DNA from: JBNAVJ01 sp049700455
Lineage (GTDB): Bacteria; Bacteroidota; Ignavibacteria; Tepidaquicellales; Tepidaquicellaceae
Direction: 5' to 3'
DNA length: 64,000 nucleotides
NCBI GenBank assembly: GCA_049700455.1
Contig: JBNAVJ010000001.1
Location: 372,001 to 436,000 of the forward strand
The notes beneath the pieces were generated by a model, which saw only the letters and a list, made by a program, of their open reading frames with translations, searched no databases and was not told where the DNA came from. The translations under genes were made by a program, and so were the position numbers. Positions 45,717 to 54,726 of this stretch are shown one piece after another (the stretch's first letter is position 1; each line of letters begins with the position of its first letter).

Positions 45717-46585
45717 CCTCTATATTTTTTTCTTACCTTCATTCTCACAATTATTGCAGTCAAATTTAACCCTACAACCAATAGTAATAGAACCAGAGCT
45801 GTACCATATTGCATAGGTAAAATTTTCTGAGCGTCCGGATGTTGAGTTGCAAGTATATAAAGGTGGTAGGGTAATGCCATAACCTGATCAAATATAGAAG
45901 AAGGTAACTCAGGGAGAAAAAAAGCTGCTGCTGTAAGAAGTATTGGTGCAGCTTCTCCCGCTGCTCGTCCTACAGTTAAGATAGACCCTGTAAGCATACC
46001 TGGTAGAGCATATGGAAGAACGTTTTTATGAATAGTTTGCCACTTTGTAGCTCCAAGAGCAAGACTACCTTCTCTCATATATTGTGGAACTGATTTTAGT
46101 GCCTCTTCACTTGCAACTATTATTGTGGGTAAAATTAAACACGCCAATGTCAAACTCCCTGATAAAATTGAAGCTCCAAAATCAAGAGTTATAACAAACA
46201 AACCAAGTCCAAACAAACCAAAAACAATCGATGGAACACCTGCAAGCGTTACAATAGTCATTCTTATTATCTGGGTTAACCTGTTTGTCTTTGCATATTC
46301 AGAAAGATAGATAGCACTTAACACCCCAAGGGGAAGTGCTACTACCATAGCTCCAGTTACAAGATAGAAACTCCCTACAATTGCAGGGAATATACCCCCT
46401 TCTGCTCCACTTTTTTCAGGATTTGTAGTTAGAAATGTCCATGATATTGCCGGCAGTCCATTGATTATAATATCTATAATTACATAAGCTGTAAAAATCA
46501 CAATAAGGTATGTAATGATTCTTATTGATGTATAAACTATTGCCTCACCAATTTTTCTTTTTCTTCCTAGGAGTTTATTTTCCAA
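45713..46585 (-). CDS. pstA: Phosphate ABC transporter permease PstA
   Basis: The 290-aa inner-membrane protein has about six membrane segments and the permease EAA-type loop ([21 protein letters not shown]). [14 protein letters not shown] and [16 protein letters not shown] are typical of PstA. It forms the channel with PstC. It overlaps pstC by 11 bp and pstB by 4 bp. Confidence 0.95.
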   Translation of the reverse strand: MENKLLGRKRKIGEAIVYTSIRIITYLIVIFTAYVIIDIIINGLPAISWTFLTTNPEKSGAEGGIFPAIVGSFYLVTGAMVVALPLGVLSAIYLSEYAKTNRLTQIIRMTIVTLAGVPSIVFGLFGLGLFVITLDFGASILSGSLTLACLILPTIIVASEEALKSVPQYMREGSLALGATKWQTIHKNVLPYALPGMLTGSILTVGRAAGEAAPILLTAAAFFLPELPSSIFDQVMALPYHLYILATQHPDAQKILPMQYGTALVLLLLVVGLNLTAIIVRMKVRKKYRG

Positions 46586-47456
46586 AGTTCTTGTATTTTT
46601 TAAAAACTTTATATGAAATTAAATTCAAGACAAAAGTTATAACCATTAATAGTATACCAACCCAGAACAAAGCCATATAGTGATGACTGCCTATTGTAAC
46701 TTCACCCATTTCAGCCGCAATAGTAGCCGTCATAGTTCTTACTGACATAAACGGGTTAAAAGTTACCACTGGAGCATTACCAGTAACCATCATTACAGCC
46801 ATTGTTTCTCCAATAACCCTACCTATCCCAAGCATCACAGAAGCAACTATACCGGAGAGAGCAGAAGGAATAATTACTCTCCAGATAGTTTGAAGCTTTG
46901 TTGCTCCAAGTGATAATGATGCTTCTTTATAATCAGGGGGAACACTCTTGATTGCATCTTCTGAAATTGCCATAATAGTAGGCACTGCCATAAATGCCAG
47001 AAGTATTGAACCTGTTAAAGCATTAAGACTGTTATCTAATCCAAAAACAGATTTTATCAGGGGCGCTATTACTATAAGGCCAAAAAAACCAAGTACTACA
47101 GAAGGAATCCCCGCAAGAATTTCAATAAAAGGTTTAAGGAACTCTCTTTCCTTATGACCAGCTATTTCTGATATGTATATTGCACCAGTGATTCCAAACG
47201 GAACAGAAATTATAGTAGCTAGAAATGTTACCAGTAAAGATCCTGTTACAAGTGGTAAAATCCCAAACTCCTCTTTTTGAAAAGAAACCGGGTTCCATGT
47301 TTTACCAAACAACTTGTCAAGCCCAGGATCCCAGATGAAACGAATTGATTCTTTAAATAAAAAAAAGAAAATCAATATAACTATCAATATAGAAACAGAA
47401 CCACAGGTTCCTAAAAAGTATTTGATTATTATAGCTTTAAACTTTTGTTTATTCAT
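46575..47456 (-). CDS. pstC: Phosphate ABC transporter permease PstC
   Basis: The 293-aa protein has about six membrane segments and the coupling loop AIKSVPPDYKEASLSLGATK. FGKTWNPVSFQKEEFGILP near residue 49 and the GRVIGETMAVMMVTGN segment are characteristic of PstC. It pairs with PstA. The start overlaps the pstS stop by 4 bp. Confidence 0.95.
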   Translation of the reverse strand: MNKQKFKAIIIKYFLGTCGSVSILIVILIFFFLFKESIRFIWDPGLDKLFGKTWNPVSFQKEEFGILPLVTGSLLVTFLATIISVPFGITGAIYISEIAGHKEREFLKPFIEILAGIPSVVLGFFGLIVIAPLIKSVFGLDNSLNALTGSILLAFMAVPTIMAISEDAIKSVPPDYKEASLSLGATKLQTIWRVIIPSALSGIVASVMLGIGRVIGETMAVMMVTGNAPVVTFNPFMSVRTMTATIAAEMGEVTIGSHHYMALFWVGILLMVITFVLNLISYKVFKKYKNFGK

Positions 47457-48295
47457 TTTAAGGTTATATAACCTGTCTCATCAACTATCTTTTGCCCTTC
47501 TTCAGAAAGTATAAATTCCAAAAAATTAGCCATAACTCCTTGAGGTTCCCCATTGAATATTAAAAATAATGGTCTGGCAATAGGATAGCTTTTATCAAGA
47601 ACAGTATTATGATTTGGGGGTATAGCGGGTGAGTTATCATCTTTTTTTACTTTTATAATCTTCACGTTAGCATTTTTAGAATAACCTAATCCAAGGTAAC
47701 CAATAGACCAATTGTCCTGGCTCACTGACTGTGCTATTGCAGAAGAAGCAGGCATAAGTTTTACAGAAGGGTCAAAATTTTCTTTCAACAATACATGCTC
47801 CTGAAAGAATACAAATGTACCAGAATTACTTTCTCTTGATAGTGCTGAAATTTTTTGATCAGGACCTCCCAACTCTTTCCAGTTTTTAATTTTCCCTGTA
47901 AAGATATCTTTAATTTGGACCATCGTCAGCTCGTCTATTGGATTATCCCGGTGTACAATTATTGCTATTCCATCATAAGCTATTATTTTTTCAACAATAT
48001 TTATTCCTTTTGACATACCTTCTTCTTTTTCCTTCTGTTGCATATCACGAGACGAGGCACAGATGTCAGTAGTTCTATTTAATAAGGCCGCTATCCCAGT
48101 ACCAGATCCTCCTCCAGTTACCGAAATCTGATTGTCAGGGTGTTTTTTCATGTATTCTCCAGCAAGAGAGCTCATAAGGTGAACCATTGTATCAGAACCT
48201 TTAATTGTAATAGTCTTCTTTCCGGTTTTATCCTTTTTTGAACATCCTACCACAAACATTGCTATCAGTAGCAGAAAAGTAATAGTTGATTTCAT
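47453..48295 (-). CDS. pstS: Phosphate-binding lipoprotein PstS
   Basis: The 280-aa protein has a lipoprotein signal peptide ending VVGC with Cys18, followed by SKKDK, then a type II periplasmic binding fold. Phosphate-contact segments are KGSDTMVHLM, GGGSGTGIAALLN and SRESNSGTFVFF. It captures phosphate for PstCAB. It is the first gene of the pstSCAB-phoU operon and has a candidate Pho box 59-97 bp upstream of its start. Confidence 0.94.
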   Translation of the reverse strand: MKSTITFLLLIAMFVVGCSKKDKTGKKTITIKGSDTMVHLMSSLAGEYMKKHPDNQISVTGGGSGTGIAALLNRTTDICASSRDMQQKEKEEGMSKGINIVEKIIAYDGIAIIVHRDNPIDELTMVQIKDIFTGKIKNWKELGGPDQKISALSRESNSGTFVFFQEHVLLKENFDPSVKLMPASSAIAQSVSQDNWSIGYLGLGYSKNANVKIIKVKKDDNSPAIPPNHNTVLDKSYPIARPLFLIFNGEPQGVMANFLEFILSEEGQKIVDETGYITLK

Positions 48296-48712
48296 TTTCT
48301 TAAAAATTTATTTGGTTTATAATTAAATTACGTTACTAAATTGTTTTTTTTAGCTTAACTAAACATTAAGGAAATATTAAGAAATTATTAAGAGGAGAAA
48401 TTCTTAATTTGAAGATAATTTTAAACTGTACTTACACAAATATCTCTGCTAAAAAAAGAAATAAGATGGCGCTACAAAATATTTTGTAAGTATCAATTTC
48501 TTACCAAAAGATAAAAGATTTTAATAGTGTTACAGGGATAAAAAGAGTGAAACAATAAATATTTTTCATTTCTCTCAGAACTCTCAAAAACAAGAGTTGT
48601 CTAAATCAATTTTGAAACTTCCAGAAATATATTCCTTTATTTAAAATATTTTTATTCCTAACTTGGTATTACCATTCAAGAATTTCTGAGAATATAATAC
48701 CTGAAAGGAAAA
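48296..48712. other. Intergenic region between pstS and dnaE
   Basis: This 417-bp divergent region has no credible coding frame. It holds the four-part TTAA repeat at 48354-48392 on the pstS side. The dnaE side is AT-rich; AAAGGAAAA ends 4 bases before the dnaE ATG and is a plausible ribosome-binding site. No RNA gene was recognised. Confidence 0.6.
48354..48392 (-). promoter_or_regulatory. Candidate Pho box upstream of pstS
   Basis: TTAA occurs at 48355, 48366, 48377 and 48388, spaced exactly 11 bp. On the pstS strand three units read CTTAATA, CTTAATA and CTTAATG with 4-bp spacers. An 11-bp direct-repeat period is the hallmark of PhoB/PhoP-type response-regulator sites, and the B. subtilis PhoP box is also TTAA-like. 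The array ends 59 bp before the pstS start codon. Confidence 0.65.
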
Positions 48713-51700
48713 ATGAAAGAATTTGTACACTTACATAATCATAGCCACTATTCTTTACTTGATGCCATTTGCACAATAGAAGGGCTCGTCAATGCTGCTG
48801 TCGCAGACAAAATGCGTGCAGTTGCTCTGACAGATCATGGAGTAATGTTTGGAACCCTTGAGTTCTATAAAAAATGTAAGTCCTCAAATATAAAACCGAT
48901 CGTTGGTTTTGAAGCATATGTAGTACAAGAAGGTAGTAGATTAGATAGAACAAGAAGTATGATTAATCCTAGCCCCACTGCTGAAGTGGTAGACAAAGAC
49001 TTAAACAAGAATCAGATTACACAGCTATCAAGCAATTACGCACATCTTGTACTGCTTGCAAAAAACGAAACCGGTTACAGGAACCTGATAAAATTAAATT
49101 CAATTGGGCATCTTGAGGGATATTATTATAAACCACGAATTGACCTCGAAGTACTTAATAAATACCGGGAGGGGATTATAGCTCTATCTGCCTGCGTACA
49201 TGGTGTAATTTCATCATACGTCGTTCTTGGAGACATTGAAACGGCAAAAAAGATGACAGGAATCTATAAGGATATTTTTGGAGACGATTTCTATCTTGAG
49301 ATTCAAAATCATCTAACTATTGAAAGTGAAAAGGAAGTATTACTGTATCTTCCAAAAATTGCAAAGGACCTTGGTGTAAAACTGGTGGCTACAAATGACG
49401 TTCATTACATAAAGAAAGAACATGCTATTGCTCATAACATTTACCTCCATTTAATGGCAAAAAGTAGCAAGAATGTTTCCTCACAGGAAATTCTTACTAA
49501 TCTGCGATACGGTACAGATCAAATTTACTTCAAGTCCCAAAAGGAAATGATTAATTTGTTCAAAGATTTTCCTGAAGCAATAGATTCAACAATTGAAATA
49601 AGTGAGAAGTGTAACCTCGAGCTTGATTTGACTCGCCATTATATGCCTCGCTTTAATATTCCCGAAGGTGATAGTTCAAAAACGCTTGACGAATATCTTG
49701 AGAAACTTGCCTTTGAGGGTCTGAAAAAACGTATTCCCAATGCAAATAAGGAGGCAATAGCTCGGCTACGATATGAATTAGATATTATCAAGAAAATGAA
49801 TTTTTCTGGGTATTTTCTTATTGTTCAAGATTTTATCAACGTTGCAAAGAAGAGAGGAATACTTGTTGGACCCGGTCGGGGCAGTGCTGCTGGTAGTCTT
49901 GTTTGTTACTGTCTTGGAATTACAGAAATTAATCCTTTGAAGTATAATCTACTGTTCGAGAGGTTCTTAAATCCTGAAAGAATATCAATGCCAGATATTG
50001 ATGTTGATTTCCAGGATGATAGACGGGATGAAATAATTCAATATGCAAAGGAAACATATGGGGAAAATTCTGTCGCTCAAATAATTACCTTCAATAAATT
50101 AGCAGCTCGGGGGGTTCTAAAAGATGTAGGAAGAGTTTTAAATTTTTCATTCAGCGAAATAAATGAATTGACTAAATTAATTCCTATGTTGTTTGGAAAG
50201 TTGAAACTATTAAATGAGTGCATAGGAGAAGTCCCCGAATTCAAAGCATATTTCGAATCAGGGACCTCAGAGGAAAAGGCAAGAAAAAAAAGTTTGTTTT
50301 TATACTCAAGCACACTGGAGAACTTAAACAAAAATGCATCTATTCATGCTTCGGGTATTGTCATTGCCCCTTCAGACGTTACTGATTATGTTCCCCTTTC
50401 ATTGGCTAAAAATGAAGCAAAGGAACCTGTTTACTGTACACAGTATGATATGAATCAACTTGAAGATGCTGGCTTAATTAAAATAGATTTCCTCGGTTTA
50501 AAAGAATTAAAAGTTATCAAGAGAACTCTCGACCTTGTTAATAAGAGGTATGGAATTGACCTTACTACAGATAAAATTGATCTTACTGACAAAAAAACTT
50601 ACGAGTTATTTGCTTCAGGTAATACAATTGGTGTTTTTCAATTTTCCAAGAATAATATGAGAGAATATCTTGCAAAACTAAAACCAAAAGATATCAATGA
50701 TCTTGCTATGATGAATGCACTTTACAGGCCAGGCCCTATGAAACTTATTCCAGAGGTTATTGAAAAACGATTTGGGCGAAAACCTATAACTTATATGCAT
50801 CCTAAGATGGAATCCGTTTTAAAGGAAACCTACGGGACTATCGTTTATCAAGAACAGGTAATGCAAATCGCACGAGAAATTGCAGGTTTCACAATGGCTC
50901 AGGCGGACAATATGAGAAAAGCAATGGGGAAGAAAATTAAAGAAAAGATGGCTCAAGTCAAACAAGATTTTGTTACTGGAGCTGTTAAGAATGGAGTGAA
51001 CAAAAAACTTGCTGAAGAAATCTTTCAATTGATTTTAAGCTTTGCTGATTATGGCTTTAACAAATCACATGCTGTTGCTTATTCTGTGTTGGCATTCTAT
51101 ACTGCTTACTTAAAGACTCACTATCCCTTAGAATTCCTGGCCGTATCAATGGACACAAGAAAAGATGATGAATCTGAATTACAGCTACTTGCAGAAGAGT
51201 GTAAAAAGCTTAAAATAAAATTACTTCCTCCGGATATTAATCAAAGTGATGTGAGTTTTAAAATTATTTATGGAGACACAAAACAAACAAGTGGACAAAT
51301 AGTTTATGGATTGAGTGCTCTCAAACATGTTGGTGAAAAACCAGCAATAAAGATAGTAGAAGAAAGAAATAAAAACGGTCCCTATAAAAGTATAACAGAT
51401 TTTCTTTTGAGAATAGATTCAAGTTTAGTAATTAAAAGAACCGTTGAAAGCTTGATACTTGCTGGAGCATTCGACAGTATTGAACCCAATAGAAAAAAAC
51501 TATTAGTCAACCTCGAACAGATTCTTAATTATGTCAACAAAAATAAGTCTTTTAAAGTCGCAAGGGAACAAAATCCTCTATTTGTTGACAACCTTCAACC
51601 TGCAGAAATGCAAGTCCCAAATTTGCAAAATGTAGAGGATTTCAGTGAAATTGAAAAATTCAAGAAAGAAAAAGAAATTATTGGTTTTTACCTTTCCGGG

Positions 51701-52288
51701 CATCCCCTGGAACCTCATCGTAAAGAAGTAGAAAAACTTGTTAATTTTACTTTCGCAGAGAAATCATTTGCAGAGGAGGTTGATAAACTTGGTACAGTTA
51801 GAATGTGCGGGGTGATTAGCAATTTAGAAATTAAATCTTCGAAAAAAAATAACAAGTTTGCAACATTCGACTTGACAGATCTTTATGGAACTGGTAATTG
51901 TATTGCATTCAGTTCTTTATACGAAAACAAACCATATCTATTCGAAAATGATAACATAGTTGTGGTGGAAGGCAAGTTTACCGAAAATGGTAATAGTATG
52001 AAATTACTCGTTGAAGATATTTTTTCGCTACAGTCGTTCAAAGAAAACAATATTTATGGAATAATTTTTGATATCAACGAATTTCATCTGAACAATGACT
52101 TCGTTGAAAAAATTTATTCTCTGTCCTTACAATACCCAGGCTATTCCCACGTTTTCTTCCGTCTCACGCGAAAAGGAACCACTGAATTACTCATATCAAA
52201 AGATATTATGATAAAACCCACTGCTGAATTCTTGAAGGCTGCAAAACAATTAGTGGGGGAAAAAAATTTAATACTAAAACAAAAATAA
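48713..52288 (+). CDS. dnaE: DNA polymerase III alpha subunit
   Basis: The 1191-aa replicative polymerase has an N-terminal PHP domain (HLHNHSHYSLLDAI, ALTDHGVMFG) and the catalytic palm with GPGRGSAAGSLVCYCLGI and the Asp motif PDIDVDFQDDRRDEII. Then come the fingers, with YQEQVMQIAREIAGFTMAQAD, a helix-hairpin-helix region and a C-terminal OB domain (VRMCGVISNLEIKSSKKNN). PHP metal residues look intact. It is divergent from the pst operon and followed by trxA 42 bp later. Confidence 0.97.
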   Translation: MKEFVHLHNHSHYSLLDAICTIEGLVNAAVADKMRAVALTDHGVMFGTLEFYKKCKSSNIKPIVGFEAYVVQEGSRLDRTRSMINPSPTAEVVDKDLNKNQITQLSSNYAHLVLLAKNETGYRNLIKLNSIGHLEGYYYKPRIDLEVLNKYREGIIALSACVHGVISSYVVLGDIETAKKMTGIYKDIFGDDFYLEIQNHLTIESEKEVLLYLPKIAKDLGVKLVATNDVHYIKKEHAIAHNIYLHLMAKSSKNVSSQEILTNLRYGTDQIYFKSQKEMINLFKDFPEAIDSTIEISEKCNLELDLTRHYMPRFNIPEGDSSKTLDEYLEKLAFEGLKKRIPNANKEAIARLRYELDIIKKMNFSGYFLIVQDFINVAKKRGILVGPGRGSAAGSLVCYCLGITEINPLKYNLLFERFLNPERISMPDIDVDFQDDRRDEIIQYAKETYGENSVAQIITFNKLAARGVLKDVGRVLNFSFSEINELTKLIPMLFGKLKLLNECIGEVPEFKAYFESGTSEEKARKKSLFLYSSTLENLNKNASIHASGIVIAPSDVTDYVPLSLAKNEAKEPVYCTQYDMNQLEDAGLIKIDFLGLKELKVIKRTLDLVNKRYGIDLTTDKIDLTDKKTYELFASGNTIGVFQFSKNNMREYLAKLKPKDINDLAMMNALYRPGPMKLIPEVIEKRFGRKPITYMHPKMESVLKETYGTIVYQEQVMQIAREIAGFTMAQADNMRKAMGKKIKEKMAQVKQDFVTGAVKNGVNKKLAEEIFQLILSFADYGFNKSHAVAYSVLAFYTAYLKTHYPLEFLAVSMDTRKDDESELQLLAEECKKLKIKLLPPDINQSDVSFKIIYGDTKQTSGQIVYGLSALKHVGEKPAIKIVEERNKNGPYKSITDFLLRIDSSLVIKRTVESLILAGAFDSIEPNRKKLLVNLEQILNYVNKNKSFKVAREQNPLFVDNLQPAEMQVPNLQNVEDFSEIEKFKKEKEIIGFYLSGHPLEPHRKEVEKLVNFTFAEKSFAEEVDKLGTVRMCGVISNLEIKSSKKNNKFATFDLTDLYGTGNCIAFSSLYENKPYLFENDNIVVVEGKFTENGNSMKLLVEDIFSLQSFKENNIYGIIFDINEFHLNNDFVEKIYSLSLQYPGYSHVFFRLTRKGTTELLISKDIMIKPTAEFLKAAKQLVGEKNLILKQK

Positions 52289-52330
52289 ATTTTGCAATTT
52301 TATAAAAAATAAAAGAAAGGAATAGTTTAA

Positions 52331-52651
52331 ATGCATCCGGTAGAAATCACTGATACAAATTTCACTATGGAAGTTGAGAAGTCGGATATTCCTGTTTTAA
52401 TTGACTTCTGGGCTGTATGGTGTGGGCCTTGTAGAATGATTGCACCCATTGTAGAAGAACTTGCACAGGAATATCAGGGGAAACTAAAGGTAGGAAAGTT
52501 AGATGTTGATAATAATCCTGGAGTTCCTACAAGATTCGGGATTAGAAGTATTCCAACTTTATTGCTTTTCAAAAATGGTGCTGTAGTTGAACAAATAGTT
52601 GGTGCTGTTCCAAAAGGTTATATAATAGACAAGATTAGACCTTATATATAA
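52331..52651 (+). CDS. trxA: Thioredoxin
   Basis: The 106-aa protein has the active site WCGPC with Cys31 and Cys34, [19 protein letters not shown] and the cis-Pro segment [13 protein letters not shown]. It is cytoplasmic and reduces disulfides. It could serve the Met-sulfoxide reductases and peroxiredoxin of this window. Confidence 0.95.
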   Translation: MHPVEITDTNFTMEVEKSDIPVLIDFWAVWCGPCRMIAPIVEELAQEYQGKLKVGKLDVDNNPGVPTRFGIRSIPTLLLFKNGAVVEQIVGAVPKGYIIDKIRPYI

Positions 52652-52693
52652 TTAAAATTAAATTTGTTGGATTTGACAAATGTGGTAGTATTC

Positions 52694-53110
52694 TTAGGTT
52701 CCTATTATTTTTACCAGGACCCGTTTCCGCCGCATACCATCAAATTCACCATAAAAAATTTGTTCCCAGGGACCAAAATCTAATTTCCCATTTGTAATAG
52801 CTATAATCACCTCCCGTCCCATAATAGTACGTTTAAGGTGGGCATCTGCATTATCTTCGTACACATTGTGTTCGTATTGGGAATATGGTTTTTCAGGAGC
52901 AAGTTTTTCCAGCCATCTTTCGAAATCTCTATGTAAACCTCCTTCATCATCGTTAATGAAAACGCTTGATGTTATATGCATTGCATTACATAATAACAAA
53001 CCTTCTTTGATTCTGCTTTCTTCAAGACATTTTTCAATTTCTCCAGTAATGTTAATAAACTCCCTGCGGGTTTTGGTTTGAAACCATAATTCTTTCCTGT
53101 AACTCTTCAT
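52694..53110 (-). CDS. yjbQ: YjbQ/UPF0047 family protein
   Basis: The 138-aa protein matches YjbQ, with [40 protein letters not shown] and [13 protein letters not shown]. Members show weak thiamin-phosphate synthase activity in vitro, but the true role is unsettled. It is convergent with trxA and divergent from the NDH-2-like gene. Confidence 0.85.
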   Translation of the reverse strand: MKSYRKELWFQTKTRREFINITGEIEKCLEESRIKEGLLLCNAMHITSSVFINDDEGGLHRDFERWLEKLAPEKPYSQYEHNVYEDNADAHLKRTIMGREVIIAITNGKLDFGPWEQIFYGEFDGMRRKRVLVKIIGT

Positions 53111-53166
53111 ATAAATTTATTTCCCCTTAAATTTGTTAAATATAATAAGCGATTATTAGTCAGTAA

Positions 53167-54399
53167 ATGCAAAAGAATAAAAATATTCTCGTTCTCGGAA
53201 GTGGATTTGCTGCTTTTAGTTTTTTAAAAAAACTTAATAGAAACTTATTTACTGTTACTGTCATTAGCAAAAGAAATCATTTTTTATTCACTCCTTTATT
53301 GCCCCAAACAACAGTAGGAACAATTGAATTTAGAAGTATAATAGAGCCTGTTCGAAATTTGCAAAAAATACGTTTTATTCAATCAGAATGTAAAACAATT
53401 CGTCCTGATAATAAATCCGTTATATGTGAAGATACAGATACAAAAAAAATTTTTTCTTTATATTTTGATGTTCTCGTAATTGCTGTAGGAGAAGTTACAA
53501 ATACATATGGAATTCCTGGTGTTTGGGAAAATGCTTTATTTTTAAAGGAGCTTTCTGACGCCAGAAAAATAAGAAATAAAGTGATAGACTGTTTTGAGAA
53601 TGCTTCATTACCAGAACTTAGCGAAACCGAAAAACAAAAACATTTGACTTTTGTGGTTTGTGGCGGAGGACCAACTGGGGTTGAATTTGTAGCTGAATTA
53701 CATGACTTTATCGAAGATGTAAAGAAAAAATACGGAAAGGTAGCAAACCTTGTCAAAATCTACCTGATTGAAGCCAAACAGAATATACTTTCAACCTTTG
53801 ATGAGACTTTAAGTCGCTATACAATGAAAATTTTCAGCCGGGAAAAAATTATACTCAAAACAAATTCCCAAGTTATTTTTGTAAGCAACAATCATATAAT
53901 ACTTAATGATTCTACCTCAATTGAATATGGACTTTTAGTCTGGGCAACTGGTAATTCACCAACTTCCTTGGTCAAAGATACTCCTTTTCAAAAAAGTGAA
54001 AACGGTAAAATTTTTATTGATAGAAACTTTAGGGTCAAAAAAGACGATACAAGTTTCTATGAAAACATATTCGCTATAGGTGACTGTGCAACTATAGAAG
54101 GGCAAGAGCTACCCGCAACAGCACAGGTTGCTCAGCAACAAGGCTATTTTCTTGCTAAACGTTTCAACAAACCGAAAACCCAAAAAGGATTTAAGCCCCG
54201 TAAATTTGGAATGTTAGCTTATATTGGTAATAATAAAGCTCTTGCAGATACAACTTTTTTTAAAAGCTCTGGGTTTTTAACATTCTTGTTCTGGAGAACT
54301 GTATACCTGACCAAGCTTGTTAGTTTGAAAAATAAAATACTCGTTCTGTTTGATTGGTCGAAAACAATTTTATTCGGACGTGATATTAGTAATTTTTGA
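53167..54399 (+). CDS. Type II NADH dehydrogenase-like FAD oxidoreductase
   Basis: The 410-aa protein has an FAD Rossmann motif at the start (ILVLGSGFAAFSFLKKL), an NAD motif (FVVCGGGPTGVEFVAEL near 163), the FAD-binding IFAIGDCATIEG, and ATAQVAQQQG. The C-terminal 70 residues contain the amphipathic membrane-binding part typical of NDH-2 (FGMLAYIGNNKAL, FLFWRTVYLTKLVSLKNK). It would pass electrons from NADH to menaquinone without pumping. No neighbours share its strand. Confidence 0.88.
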   Translation: MQKNKNILVLGSGFAAFSFLKKLNRNLFTVTVISKRNHFLFTPLLPQTTVGTIEFRSIIEPVRNLQKIRFIQSECKTIRPDNKSVICEDTDTKKIFSLYFDVLVIAVGEVTNTYGIPGVWENALFLKELSDARKIRNKVIDCFENASLPELSETEKQKHLTFVVCGGGPTGVEFVAELHDFIEDVKKKYGKVANLVKIYLIEAKQNILSTFDETLSRYTMKIFSREKIILKTNSQVIFVSNNHIILNDSTSIEYGLLVWATGNSPTSLVKDTPFQKSENGKIFIDRNFRVKKDDTSFYENIFAIGDCATIEGQELPATAQVAQQQGYFLAKRFNKPKTQKGFKPRKFGMLAYIGNNKALADTTFFKSSGFLTFLFWRTVYLTKLVSLKNKILVLFDWSKTILFGRDISNF

Positions 54400-54726
54400 C
54401 TTTACTTTTTCCCGTACACTTTCCTCTTAAGATGTTTCTCTAAATCAACTCCTGCTTTTGTTAAAGAACAAAGGATAAGATATTAGAAGAGCAGTAGAAT
54501 TACAATAACTATACTCGATAGATCATAAAAGCCAACACTCCTAATGTTTTTGAGTACTCTTGTAAAAGAAGTTACTTGCTTACAATTTTCATAAATGATT
54601 TAATCACAAAAATCCATTCTTGTTGTTTACCAACACATAACAAATTATTGATCAGAGAATAATTAAAGCTGTAGTGTTGAAAAAAAACAGATACAGCAGG
54701 AATTTCCTGCTGTATTTAATAAAATT
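54400..54726. other. Intergenic region after the NDH-2-like gene
   Basis: This stretch of about 327 bp holds the ppdK terminator at its right end. No open gene was found. On the minus strand a 25-codon frame near 54402-54480 (LTKAGVDLEKHLKRK) faintly recalls the C-terminus of MazG-like pyrophosphohydrolases, but upstream frames are closed and no start is seen. Confidence 0.5.
54680..54715 (-). terminator. Terminator of ppdK
   Basis: ATACAGCAGGAA (54691-54702) and TTCCTGCTGTAT (54704-54715) form a near-perfect stem. On the minus strand it is followed by CTG and eight T's. It lies 12 bases past the ppdK stop codon. Confidence 0.88.

Noticed and set aside
54402..54480. Minus-strand 25-codon frame resembling a MazG C-terminus (LTKAGVDLEKHLKRK)
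   Set aside because: Too short, closed by a stop upstream, and no similar sequence could be traced further; chance is likely.
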